A stretch of DNA of 64,000 nucleotides from Bursaphelenchus xylophilus (Eukaryota; Nematoda; Chromadorea; Rhabditida; Aphelenchoididae). Position 1 is the stretch's first letter. The number at the start of each line of letters is the position of its first letter. The notes beneath the pieces were generated by a model. That model had not been told where the DNA came from and did no database searches. It worked only from the letters and a program-made list of their open reading frames with translations. The translations under genes and the position numbers were made by a program. Shown one piece after another: positions 48,667 through 60,185 of this stretch. Where the stretch lies: assembly GCA_904066235.2 (NCBI GenBank), contig CAJFCV020000006.1, positions 10,540,001 to 10,604,000 on the forward strand, in the 5' to 3' direction.

Positions 48667-50545
48667 TTCACGTATTTTATTCTATCTATAGTAAAACATA
48701 ACTGCGCTTTCGCTTCAAAAATTATCTCTACGTTCTCTAATTTTGAAAATTTTTTGTTTTCAAGTTTTCGTGGCGGGACCCAAAATTCGAAAACTAACCA
48801 CAACCTCAACGTATTTTACTCTAAACTTCAAAAAAACTAGCCGTCAAAGTTCCTGAAATTCCTCGCAGTTGTCCCATAAAATCATAACTTATTCATTCCG
48901 GCCCTCAGGGCCAAATTCGTTTCGCGATTTCGTTTCTCATCTGCTTAACGTGTTTCCCATTAAATTAATGTGACGAGCAGGGGGATCGGAATGTCACGGG
49001 ACTCTCCGGATTCGCATTCTTTTCTGCGTTTTGAAAACTTAATTGGCGGAATTGGAAAAGAATGGAGACTTCGAAATGGGATTTTGCGCCATGAGAATGG
49101 GTTTTTAGCTATATTGGATATTCGTTTTCGTTTTTCTTGAACCGCAAACTAAAGTCTGCACCATGAAGAAGGTCCAAATGCAAAATGGGGGCAAAGGTCG
49201 GGCCCAAGTGGAAGTGGAACACTTGATCTTTGACTTGGGAGAAATTTTGGAATTTTTGATTTTCCCGGAAATTTGGGTGACTTTGAAAAAATAGAGAGTG
49301 CTCGAGGCACAATAGGCAGATTTTCTTATAATTTGGAGTGAATCTTCTGTATAGGCTGTCAATTAATCGCTGAAAATTTTAGCTCACGGTTTGCAGGCAG
49401 AGCCGAGATATTCAACGGTCTTTCCAGCAGAAAACCTTTTATACGTATGCTTAAAAAAACTGCAAATTGCTCGATTTTAGGGAGTTAATGTATAATGCAA
49501 TTTGTTTACATATACTCTGTATAGACCATAAATAAATCGCTGAAAATTTTAGCTCACGGTTTGCAGAGGGAGCCGAGATATTCAACCATCTTTGCAGCCG
49601 AAAAAATATGGAAAAGGAGAAAAGATGACAGGAATAAGAGCTATATTGTAGGCAACGGTTCTTATGTTTTTGCGGAAAATAAATTTTTTCATTGAACTGC
49701 GATCACTTCAAATGCTAAAATCAGGAAAAGCCTTTCTTATTGCTGCCATAGAGGGTTACTATTCCAAGAATTATGGCGACCGTATTCTACAATTTTATTT
49801 TTTGGGTGTTTTTGCCAGATAAAATAGAAATTCATCAAGGTCCCATGCTCATCTTTTCCTCAAATTTTGTTTCTTTCTTTTACTTGGACTACATACTGTA
49901 TTTTTTCGATTTTTCTTTTTTTTCAGTGTTCTTCTTGAGGAATTTTTCGGTGCATTCCGAACTCCAATATCGCATGTGCAATATATACATATATGTATGC
50001 ACATATGTGTATACTGTTCTACATCGCTCTTCAGTTTGCTCGGAAGTTTGAGCAAACAAAAACGATCATGTGCCAAAAGGAAATGTTTCAAATTTTAATA
50101 AAAAACGCAGGCAAAGAGAGCGCAACATTATAACAGGAAATTCGCGGTTCCTTAGAATTTCAAAAAAATGCCCCGAGGGAAAATTGAGTTAAAAAACGCT
50201 TGAGGCGTTCCTCTTTGTCAAAGTCATTTTTTTAGATAATAGTATTTTAGGTCCTTTTTAGAGTGTTTTCCTCGAAATGCCCCTAGGGAAAATTGCAAAT
50301 TCACGGAAAATAAAGAGGTTAGAGGTCGAAAAATAATTTTGTGGATGTTTTCCCATGTCTTGCGGCTTCATTTCTTATTTTTTAGAGCGGTTTTTGAATT
50401 TTTCGAAAATTTTGCCTGAGGGCAAATTTGATTTTTTGCAAAAATTTTATTCAAAAAACGTTTCGCTTTTTAATTTGACGTATTTTACAACTCATTTTTT
50501 ATTTTTTCCCCGCAAAATTGCCCTGTTTTTCGTCTAATTCCAATA
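48667..50545. other. Intergenic DNA without recognised gene
   Basis: 49360-49420 and 49530-49590 are a duplicated phrase (CGCTGAAAATTTTAGCTCAC, GAGCCGAGATATTCAAC). 49975-50020 is an ATATAC/TATGTA-rich low-complexity tract. 50160-50430 repeats GAGGGAAAATT-type text. Confidence 0.5.
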
Positions 50546-50549
50546 ATTT

Positions 50550-50735
50550 TCCGCACGGTGCAGTCAAAAACATGGATGTTTGATTGCACGGTGCATGTGG
50601 GAAAAAACTGAAAAATAATTTGTCGCTCCGCTTCGCGTGACAGACCTCTCGCAGCGTGCAGTCAAAAATTGAAAATTGTTTGTCGCGTTTTTTGCACCGT
50701 GCAGGTGGAATTTTAGAGGCGCACTGTGCGGTCGG
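50550..50735. repeat. Small GCACNGTGC palindrome cluster
   Basis: Five or six copies, including damaged forms such as GCAGCGTGC at 50652. Confidence 0.8.
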
Positions 50736-51490
50736 AAAAAAAGATTTTTGGCGGAATTTGATGGGAAATTGTAATTTCTAAAAGAAAAGGATGATTTACA
50801 ATGTCTTAAATTAGATTGTACTGTATTTTGAGGTGGGTTACGGTAGCTGTTGGCTTTAATTTGACGATTTATAGGCAAAAATAGCAAAAAATCGTCTAAA
50901 ATAAGGTAATTTTTGGTGTTTTCTAGAAATTTAAAGCCAACAAGCCTTGACATTTATGTCACAAAGCTTCCAGCTTCCATGTAGATTACTCTCCATCTTA
51001 TTTTATCCCCTAAAGTCGCTCCAAACATCTCCTTTTCCCTCAACTTATTACGTCTCATCTCCGGAAATGGATTTGCATAAATTAGTGTCTCCAAGAATCC
51101 CGATTTCCATTTCCCTCGAAAGACTACATCTCTGTAACCAATATCGTCTTTTCGTGCGCTTCTCCTAAACCCTTGAACTTGCAATTTTGGGGAAATTGAA
51201 AGAACGAAACGTTGCGAAGAATCAGATAAAATGCAAGATTTTCGCCTCGGGCGTTTGGCAAACAAATTCGAAAACGATGAATGGAGGCCATGGAGACTGT
51301 ATAAAGTGTTATATTTATTGGTTTTTTGCGAGAGGAATGAATCATTTGGTCTTTGAGGTCAAGTGAGGGCATGGATAATATAAAATTGGGGTTAAAAGTG
51401 CAATAAAAACATCTTTTTTAGATATGGTCGGATGAAAATCCCGTATTTTACAATTCCATTTGGAATTATGAAGTTAATTTTGAATTTGTC
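50736..51490. other. Intergenic DNA, unique island at 50945-51370
   Basis: 50945-51370 has balanced composition and open frames on both strands but no domain. A GCATGGATAATATAAA phrase follows at 51370. Confidence 0.4.
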
Positions 51491-51494
51491 TGGT

Positions 51495-52130
51495 CTTGAA
51501 ATAGAATGCCAAAAATGGCGGGAAGTTTGAATTTTTGAATTTTGAAAGGTTTCAATGGATAGTTTAGCTAGAAAATGGCAAAAAATAAGCTACACGTATT
51601 TTAAAATTGTATTTGGCATTTTTTTCCAATTTTAGAACGTTTTCTTACGCTTGAAACAGAATGCCAAAATTTCCGCGAAATGGAAAATTCGAGTTTTCAA
51701 CGGTTATAATTTGTATGTTTGACTGAAAATGATTGTGTAAAATGACCAACTCGTATTTTACAACTTTATTTTGCACTTTTTGCTAATTTAAACCCTTTTC
51801 TGACACTTGAAACAGAATGCCAAATTTCTGAGGAATAAAAATTTTTTAATTTTTGAAACGCGCGATCTGGTGGGCGGGATTAGAAAAAATTTAAGAAAAT
51901 TAAAAAAAGCGTATTTTACATTTTTTGGCACCTTTTTTTGCCAATTTTAGCACTTTTTCTGACACTTGAAACAGAATGCCAAGATTCGCGGGAATTTAAG
52001 TTTCTGAATTTTGACTTGTTGTTGCAATTTTTTTATGTAGAAATAGTGATCGATTCCGTATTTTACAATTATAACTGCTGTTTTTTACACCGTTCTTTCA
52101 CTTGAAACAGAATGCCAAAAATTGCGGGAA
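51495..52130 (-). repeat. 140-160-bp repeat carrying the CTGTTTCA core
   Basis: On the - strand four copies contain TTGGCATTCTGTTTCAAG, with CTGTTTCA at 51652-51659, 51808-51815, 51967-51974 and 52103-52110; a fifth, CTATTTCA, lies near 51505. A CCCGC or similar block precedes each, and CGTATTTTA elements lie between. Confidence 0.8.
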
Positions 52131-52544
52131 ATTCAAAAAAAAACATTTTTTTTAATTGAAAAATTTCGAAAAATGTGGATGCTCAAGGTTAAAATTTTTT
52201 TAGCAATTTTTTTTCTTCCGAAAAATTTGCGTGAAGGAAACAAGAAGGAAACTTTGTTACAGCCGGTTAAGTCCACCGTGAAGAGAGATCTTCGTACCCT
52301 AATTAAATATTGACCAAACTCCAAAAATATCTTCTTTGAGTTAAATTTAGCCGGAAGGGCGATGCTCTGGATGAACTCGGCATTTACGAAATGTTTGATT
52401 AGTTTTTTTTTAGTTTCGAGAATTGTCAAACCTTTGTATTTTGCAATCTAATTTTAGTCTGAACTCAAAACAACGTAAAAATAAATGCAATAATGTTTAT
52501 AGTGGATTTTACCACGCTTTTTCTAAAGATTTTTTGCTTGGTTG

Positions 52545-53410
52545 CGGTGCACAGTGCATTTTGCTTTTTGTCGCGACGCACCGTGCATTTTGCTGTTTTT
52601 CGCACAGTGCAGATTTGAAAAAAGTGATTCGCACAGTGCATTTCGCATTTTTTTGTCGCGGTGCTCTGTGCATTTTTCTATCTTTCGCACAGTGCAGGCT
52701 TTTAAAAAAGCGGTCTGCACAGTGCATTTTGCTTTTTGTCGCGGCGCACCGTGCATTTTTTCTCTTTGTCGCGGTGCACTGTGCATTTTGTCGGGTTTTC
52801 GCACAGTGCAGACTTGAAAAAAAATTTGCACGGTGCATTTTGCTTTTTGTCGCTAACGCACAGTGCATTTCGTTTTGCTCTTTTTCGCACAGTGCAGACT
52901 TGAAGAAAGAGGGTCGCAGGGTGGGTGCATTTCATTTTGCTGTTTTCCGCACAGTGCAAACTGGAAAAAGCCGTTTTGCACAGTGCATTTTTTCTTTTTG
53001 TCGCTAACGCACCGTGCATTTTTTCTTTTTGTCGTGGTGCACCGTGCATTTTGCTGTTTTTCGCACAGTGCAGATTTGAAAAAAGTGATTCGCACAGTGC
53101 ATTTTGCTTTTTGTCGCGGCGCACCGTGCATTTTTTCTCTTTGTCGCGGTGCACTGTGCATTTTGTCGGGGTTTCGCACAGTGCAGACTTGAAGAAAGAG
53201 GGTCGCACTGTGCATTCTGCCCTTTTTCGCTAACGCACAGTGCATTTCATTTTACTCTTTTTCGCACAGTGCAGACTGGAAAAAAAACTGCGGCGATGTA
53301 GTTGGAAAAAACTGACGTCGCGGCAAGGTTTTGATGCACGGTGCGAAGTCTGCGCAAAAGGTGAAATGCACTGTGAAAAATGAGGGTTTTCGTCTAGCGG
53401 CAAAAAGTTT
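52545..53410. repeat. GCACNGTGC palindrome array with GTCGCGG spacers
   Basis: About thirty-five palindromes with spacers such as TTTTGCTTTTTGTCGCGG and AGACTTGAAAAAAG. A block of about 250 bases at 52595-52830 recurs at 53055-53190, so the array contains a larger duplication. Confidence 0.9.
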
Positions 53411-53695
53411 ACGCACTTCTTTTGATGTCAAGAAGCTCTTGAAATTCTATAAGACCTTCTTTCTCTGGAAGTAAACCAGACATTTTTTTTGTTTTTATAA
53501 TGTAATCTTGAAATATTTTCAAGTGTTTTTCTTCATATTTAGCCATTCTTTCGAGAATTTTCCGAAAGTCCAAACAAACTTCCTATAGGCGTGAAAATCA
53601 AACCGTGGGGTCGGGCCGCAAAATTAGTCGGCTTTGCCAGGAGTCGGAAAATTTGTAAAAAAAGCCCTACCAAAAGCCAAGCCTAGCGCATCATT

Positions 53696-54135
53696 CGTCT
53701 GTCGGGAAAATAATATGGATTTTTGTCATCCATTTACGATCGCTAGCCGCGGCTGGAGATTTGGCTCGCGGCTGTCAAGAGGTGTGAGAATCTTTATTAT
53801 TTTCACGACAGACTGATCGTATGATATTATCAGACTGTCGGGAAAATAATGTGGATTTTTATCGCGACTTGGAATCACCCATTATCTTTATTTTTATGGT
53901 CGCTAGCCGCTGCTGAGGTTTTGTTTTGCGACTGCGACGAAGCGAGACACTTTGCCGCGACAAATCCACATCATTTTCCCGACAGACTGATAGTATGATT
54001 TTATCAGTCTGTCGGGAAAATAATGAGTATTCTGTTGCATGGAAAATCGCATTGCTGAAGTGAAAAGAATTTTTTTTTTCGGCTGCGATGCGACTGTCGC
54101 TGTGACAGAATGCTCATTATTTTCCCGACAGACTG
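53696..54135. mobile_element. Three CAGTCTGTCGGG fold-back elements in tandem
   Basis: Elements at about 53696-53815, 53831-53989 and 54005-54135 each start (C)GTCTGTCGGGAAAATAAT or CAGACTGTCGGGAAAATA and end with the complement (TTTTCCCGACAGACTG). Interiors share GTCGCTAGCCGC-like or CTGCGATGCGACTGTC text. They are separated by 15 bases containing GTATGATTTTATC. Confidence 0.85.
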
Positions 54136-54625
54136 ATGTTTCAGTGACATTTCGTGGATAGGGCTCTTTTTTCACAAAAAAACTGGCTCCGCCAGTATGT
54201 ACGGCACTCTTTGTTCTTTACCATATGCATGTGCCGGACATCCTGAACGAATCCCAAAATGTTGCCAAGATAATTAGACCGACCTTGCACTTATAAATGT
54301 GCGCCGGAAAATAAAAAAAAAAAAAGAGTGCCGGCAATGTTTCTCTGGCAATAATGAAGAATTGCATTCGTAATAGACTTACTCTTGCGTTTGCAAGTGT
54401 AAAAATAATTACAGTAATAATGAAATTGGGAATTAAAGACCACTTTTTATGCATGAAGGAATGCAATTTACTAAAAATAATGTTGTTACATGACTGCATC
54501 GGGAATTTTTATTTGATTATTTTGCGGTTTTGGAGGACCGTGAAGGCATTAAGACACTATTTTCGTAGATACTGAGGCTTGAAGTTACCTGATTTCATTT
54601 TATTTTGGAGCTATTGGCCATTTTA
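54136..54625. other. Intergenic DNA without recognised gene
   Basis: AT-rich, unique-looking; no domain in the short open frames. Confidence 0.4.
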
Positions 54626-54629
54626 ACGC

Positions 54630-54900
54630 AGTTTGAGGACTTGCAACAGAATGCCAAAATTCGCAAAAAATTCAAAAAAATTGAATTTTAACTAGTAAAA
54701 TCAATTTTTATTTGCCTTCAGGCTATTTTTGGCCTTTTTAATGCAATTTGAAGACCTGCAACAGAATGCCAAAATTCGCAAAAAATCAAAAATTTTGAAT
54801 TTTGAGTAGCAAAACAAATTTTTAAATGTTTATAAGCTATTTTTAGCTATTTTAACGCATTTTACGGACTTGCAACGGAATGCCAAAATTCACAAAAAAG
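54630..54900 (-). repeat. About 110-bp repeat with TTGGCATTCTGTTGCA
   Basis: Three - strand copies near 54643, 54758 and 54866 have CTGTTGCA or CCGTTGCA where the 51.5-kb family has CTGTTTCA. Confidence 0.75.
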
Positions 54901-55021
54901 TCAAAAATTTTGAAATTTGATTTTACAAACTCAATTTTTATGGAGCGGTCGTATGGATGGACGTATTTTACATTTTTTAAAATCATTTTGGGCTTATTAC
55001 TACGCTCTTTCCACCTTGAAT

Positions 55022-55266
55022 TGACTGCACAGTGCAGTGAGACTAAAAGTTTTTCTTTGCACCGTGCGATCTGACTCATTTGTTTTGCACTGTGCAATCT
55101 GAGAGAAAATTTGAAATTTTCGCACAGTGCATAAATTCATTAGCGATGAATTTTTACAGCACTGTGGAATCGCCAGTAAATGAAATTTTGCACTGTGCAG
55201 TGAAATTAAAAAATAAAAGTTTTGCTTGCACCGTGCGTTTTGCCAAATTTTTTTATGCACGGTGCA
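55022..55266. repeat. GCACNGTGC palindrome cluster
   Basis: Eight or nine copies, one damaged (GCACTGTGG at 55159). Confidence 0.8.
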
Positions 55267-55760
55267 AAAATTAAAAAAAAAAAGAAAGAAAAAAAATTGA
55301 AATCCCCGTATTTTATAATACAAACAGTACCATCTTAGAGCCATGTACTATGTATGTTTACTCAAAAAAAAATTATTTTTTGCTCCCGATATTGTACTTG
55401 ACCTAAACTCCAAAATTTTTATTTACCTTTCCCGCAAAAAAAAAAGATTTTGAAACCCACTTGAAATGACATCCAACGACATTCTCTCGAACGTTTTGTT
55501 GTCTCCGCTCAAATTAAATTATTAATTAATCCGTTTTTCGTTTCCGTCTGAGCGCTATTTGGAGGCTGCTTAAGATTTCTTTACGTACTTTAAAAACCGC
55601 TTGTATCCTGCTTTTTGTTCATTCAAAAAAATTTAATTTTATTAGAGATGCCATATGAACAGTGATCATTTTCAAGCTGTAGAGCCAAAATAAGAGAGCA
55701 AAACAATAGCTTTTTATGTGCTTTGTAGGGCAATGAGTAATATGGACTCGTGATATTACG
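55267..55760. other. Intergenic DNA without recognised gene
   Basis: AT-rich; no exon or element recognised. Confidence 0.4.
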
Positions 55761-55764
55761 TTTT

Positions 55765-56215
55765 GCAGGAGATGGGGATCGCGCTGTGCAAAAACTGGGT
55801 AAAAGTTCCTTATTTTGGCCACAACTTATAACTTTGCGGAAACTGGTCGGAATTAGCCCAAATTTAGTGTGCACGCTGAATTCATCGTTGTCAATGCCCG
55901 GACAATGGATTTCGTTAGTGAGGTACCTTCTTTTTTACGTACCACCTTACCCTTCAAAAACGGCTGCGGCCTGCGATTTTACACTTTATACGATGGAACA
56001 TATCCGGAACTAAAATTATTGCCTCCGTATAGAACTAAATGAGTCGTCACAGCCTTCGTAGGTACCCTTAAAACTATAGAGCTATTATAGTAATTCAGTG
56101 CCAGCTAGGTCGAAGCGTTTTTTCCTAACTTTAGTGCCCAAGCTTGGGCGCAGTTCGCGGAGCACCTTTGTTGTGGCCAAAATAAGGAACTTTTTCCAAA
56201 AACTGAGATGGGGGC
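55765..56215. repeat. Imperfect inverted repeat
   Basis: AAGTTCCTTATTTTGGCCAC at 55804 pairs with GTGGCCAAAATAAGGAACTT near 56172, with weaker pairing outside and within. It may be an old fold-back element. Confidence 0.55.
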
Positions 56216-56475
56216 CGCACCGTGCAAAAACTAAGAGGCCGGCCGCACCGTGCAAAACCCCCAATTTGCACTGTGCAAGAGCTAAGATGAGGACTGCACC
56301 GTGCAAAAACCCCATTTTGCACCGTGCATTTGACATTTTGCAACCCTAAAAATCGTGCGACAAAAGCGATTTTGAACGGAGTCGCTGCGACATTTTTGAT
56401 TTGATTTCGCGCAATAAGTGAAAAATGCACCGTGCAAAAAAGGGAAATGTTCGAAAACTCCCGCACCGTGCGAAA
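56216..56475. repeat. GCACNGTGC palindrome cluster, mostly C/G-centred
   Basis: Eight copies, nearly all CGCACCGTGC or TGCACCGTGC. Confidence 0.8.
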
Positions 56476-56588
56476 ACACGGGCCTCATTCACGGTGACGA
56501 AAAAGCCTACGCACTTTTGAAAGAAAGCGTGGTACGTGGCTTCATTATGGTCACAAATCGGCCCTTGGACGCAAATTGTTGGTGAAAG

Positions 56589-56646
56589 CAGTCTGTCGGG
56601 AAAATAATGGGGACTATGGCATCGAAAATATTTTCCCGACAGACTG
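56589..56646. mobile_element. Short CAGTCTGTCGGG fold-back element
   Basis: Both ends of the family are present (CAGTCTGTCGGGAAAATA and TTTTCCCGACAGACTG) with only about 20 bases between, an extreme internal deletion. Confidence 0.8.
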
Positions 56647-56699
56647 ATAAACAGTTTTTTACAGTTGTTGTTGGACTATTGTGTTCACTCAATTTTAAA

Positions 56700-57330
56700 A
56701 ATCTCTTTTTCTCCCCCATAATACCTTTAAAAAACAGTTACGGCAGCTGGCCCTTCTTCCATTGCACTTTTAAGTTTAACGACAACAATCTTATTATCCT
56801 TTTCTTACATTCCTCGCCTAAGGTTACCTTAATCTTTTGCGCGACGAACACAGAAATGCCCTTTTATTTTTCAGCGCTCTGTAATATGTATATATGTATG
56901 TTTACTATAGTATAATATATTAAAAATACTTTTTTCTTATCAAAAACCTCTCTGAACCTCCAAAAAAAAACATCCGTAAGCCCTGAGGGCGGACAAAACT
57001 AAAGTGAAATTCACTTTATTATGTCATCAATATTTAGTGCGGCATATTTTTGGAGCTTCAGCGACTAAATCCGGCGCCTCATCCCCTGCAAAAAATGCCG
57101 AGAGCGCTTTTTTTACTGTAATGGCCCCTGCTCTATAGTCCTAGATTTGTTGAGGCGGGGATTTCACGTGGACCGCACAATTTTTTTGTCCTTTTAAAAC
57201 GAAGCGGAACCGTTCCGGAATTTGCTTCAACAACGAGTCAAGAAGGCGTCTAAATTTCCATAAATCTATTGCTGAACTTTGGCCAGGCGTTTTCGGAAAT
57301 CTAGCGCTGATCGTTGGGCTTGCCGAACCA
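56700..57330. other. Intergenic DNA without recognised gene
   Basis: No exon, repeat array or complete element recognised. Confidence 0.4.
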
Positions 57331-57331
57331 T

Positions 57332-57468
57332 CAGTCTGTCGGGAAAATAGTGAACACTCTGTCGCATCGAAAATTGCTTCGCCGCCGAAAAAATGAAGTT
57401 CGTCGCGAAAAAATCAAGTTTCTTCCCACTTCAGCTGCGACACCGCGCTAATTATTTTCCCGACAGGC
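57332..57468. mobile_element. CAGTCTGTCGGG fold-back element
   Basis: Starts CAGTCTGTCGGGAAAATA and ends TTATTTTCCCGACAGGCT; the interior has TCGCATCGAAAATTGC, shared with the 54.0-kb copy. A lone right end (ATTTTCCCGACAAACTG) lies near 58090. Confidence 0.8.
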
Positions 57469-57520
57469 TTTTGATTTGTCTTTAGACGATAACATGACCC
57501 CTCAAAAAAATTGTGATGTA

Positions 57521-57767
57521 CAGTGGGGGACTTGACTGAATGGCAAAAAGCGTACCATTTTGCATCCGTGGAGTATCAAAAATGTGGCAAAATGCTTTCT
57601 TCTCCAACTAAAGAAAACTTCGTTTTGAAGGGCGCGCCCCTTCTGCCACAAAAAGAGCTTTTGAAATCGAAGTTTTCTTGACTTGGAGGGAAGCATTTTG
57701 TCACATTTTTGATGTTTCCCGGATGGAAAATGGTACGTTTTTTGCCACTGGATCAGGTCCCCCACTG
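57521..57767. mobile_element. MITE with CAGTGGGGGAC ends and TA flanks
   Basis: The left end CAGTGGGGGACTTGACTGAA pairs with the right end GATCAGGTCCCCCACTG. Inner GTACCATTTTGCATCC and GGATGGAAAATGGTAC also pair, as do AAAGAAAACTTCG and CGAAGTTTTCTTG. TA flanks both sides, so Tc1/mariner-type mobilisation is likely. Confidence 0.85.
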
Positions 57768-57779
57768 TAAGTCTTGACA

Positions 57780-58770
57780 TTTCCTAGGCGTTGGCATTAA
57801 AAATCGCAACGCAAAGTCACCACAAAAAATCAACTTTTTCCCGCGCAAAACTGGCCCACATATGGCCAAAAAAGTGCCCTTCTCTCTGTCCGTCCTCCCC
57901 ATTTTACGTAATCTCTCGTTGGAAAAGAATATTTTGGCGGTGGCTGCAAATCGCAAGCTGAAATTTTCAGGGCTTGAAATGTGGCTTATGCACAACATGT
58001 ATGCAAATTTTTAGAACGGTCTGTAAAAAAATTTATTTGAAATTTACAAATTAATTTTTGTAAAATACGACCTTCAGCAAAATTTTGCTCACTATTTTCC
58101 CGACAAACTGATAACATGACATCTTGCAAAAAAATCGTAGTATGTTTCCCATGCTTAAATTAAATTTTTTCCCCAAAAAAATCGGTTTAAACTACAAATT
58201 GCCCCAAAAAGGCCATTTGGTTGAGTAATGCAGTGCGCTTGCAAATCTAGACAAATTTCCAAAATTTTATTTGCCCTGCGGCGCTTCTTTTTTTAGCCAA
58301 AAGTCATTGAGAGGGGCCTCTGGAATCGGAGTTTAATCGTCTTGGCCCTCAGGGAATTTCAAATTTTTTCGGAATGTTTACTTTTTTCGAAATAAAATTT
58401 GTAATTACTAGTGTCTCTCGGTAAATTCCATAATATTGTCACGCGAATTTTCGATGAGTTAGTTAACAGTTACTTTTTACTCAAAAAAAAAGAAGTAATT
58501 AGACGTTTTGTGACTTCCTCAGAGCAATTATCTCGATTAATCTCGTGGGAAGACATGTGAAAGCAAAGATAATCTTAGGTAATCGTTAAGTAAAGACTAC
58601 ATTTTGATGATTTACCATGTTTTTCGCAATTTTTCTCGCATTTTTGACATTTTTTCGCAATTTCTATAAAAAATCAATAGTTTATGTGCGAAAAAATGTT
58701 TAAAAAATTAATCACAATATTTTAAAATACGCAGCGGAAACTTTCTGATGTTTTTGATCCAGTTATAAGC
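57780..58770. other. Intergenic DNA, partly related to the CAGGGGAAG element
   Basis: 57890-58020 shares CTCTCTGTCCG, GGCGGTGGCTGCAAATCGC, AGCTGAAATTTTCAGG and ATGTATGCAAATTTTTA with the inner right part of the element at 12041-12484, so it is probably an old fragment. The rest is unassigned. Confidence 0.45.
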
Positions 58771-58774
58771 AAAA

Positions 58775-59215
58775 TACGGCCTCTAAAACAGAATGCCAAA
58801 GATGGCGGGAAAATTAATTTTTGAAATTTTGATGTGCTTATTCACAAATTGATATTGAAAAAAACCTTTTGCGGAGTGTTAGAGTTATTTTGGAATCAAT
58901 GCGGCACCAAAAACATAATGCCAAAAAATCAGGAAATCGCTTCGGGACGTTGCTGCATTCTGTAAAAGTGTTTCGTAAATACTGTCAAAGTGTCTTCAAA
59001 TACGTTTAAGATACTTGCCTTTATTTTTTGACCATTTTATCTGTGTCTCTGTAATTACTAGATCTCTTGAAACACTATGCCAGGAATTGAGGCAATTGCT
59101 TCGGAACTGGTTTATGCGGTGTGAAATTGTCATTGAGAAATACAAAACATTTTAAAAATACGTTTTATACTATTAGTTTCCCATTAGTCTTCATAAAACA
59201 CAATGCCAAAATTCA
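58775..59215 (-). repeat. Diverged repeat related to the CTGTTTCA family
   Basis: Four - strand copies near 58788, 58908, 59070 and 59198 have TTGGCATT followed by CTGTTTTA, ATGTTTTT, AGTGTTTC or GTGTTTTA. Spacing is 110-165 bases. Confidence 0.6.
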
Positions 59216-59940
59216 GACAATCGTTTCGAAAGTTTCGAAATCTTTTGCACTGTTAGGAAACCACAAAAAAAAGTTTGCGTTTTTCCGAAAATAATCAAAA
59301 TGCGTCTAGTCTAAGCAATTTCAGCGTATTATAATTCTTTTCGGACGTCAATCTGGAGCAAAATTTTGACGTTTTCCTACGACGAAGTTTTCAACTTTGA
59401 AGGTTTCTAAAAAAAGCTGTTATAAGCCGTACCATGCTAAAAATGTTTCAATTAGTAGCGTTTGTGACGGGCTTTCATATAATCTAAACAAAAATTGTAA
59501 ATTTTTTTTCAACTTGTAAAAATACAAAACAAAAAAATGTAGTAATTCTAAGCCTGATATGCTGTTCTTGATATTACATAGAACAAGCCTTATTAATCTC
59601 GAGTTTCGTCTTGCAGCTCGAAAAATGTTATCTTCACCATGAAAAATGAGAAAGGCACATGGATTTATGAACTTTCACTGTGGCCAAAATTTTGATGGTT
59701 TTTTAAAATTTGGATTTTTTTTTTAAAAAAAATTAATTTTTGGCGTCTAATTTTTACTGTAAAACATTGCAATCAGGCCCTTCCGATACTAAAAATTATG
59801 TTTTTCTGAAGTCCCCCGTAGATTTTCGAGTAAATGAAGCATAAAAATGGCAAGTCCAACGTTCAGAAGACACGTTCTTATTTCAAATTCAATAGTCGAA
59901 TAATTGCAGTTTGGACGATTGAGCTTTGAGGGCTATTTTT
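59216..59940. other. AT-rich intergenic DNA without recognised gene
   Basis: No exon, array or element recognised. Confidence 0.4.
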
Positions 59941-59949
59941 ATTTTTTTA

Positions 59950-60185
59950 TTTTTGCACAGTGCAGTGTTTCCAAATTCTTTTTTTTTTGTTTTTTTTTGC
60001 ACTGTGCGATAAAAAATTACGGTAAAAATGAATTAAAATCTGAATTTCTACACCTGAAATATTATGTTAAGAATACGCCGATTCATTGTACCGTATTTTA
60101 CACTCAAATTTTGATTTTTTCCCATTTTTCAACTGCACTGTGCGAAATTTTGAATTCTTTGAAATTACATCGCGCTGTTCGAAAA
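59950..60185. repeat. Sparse GCACNGTGC palindromes
   Basis: Three intact copies plus one damaged GCGCTGTTCG at 60172. Confidence 0.7.

Noticed and set aside
49975..50020. ATATAC/TATGTA tract as a regulatory palindrome
   Set aside because: Simple low-complexity microsatellite-like sequence without other signals.
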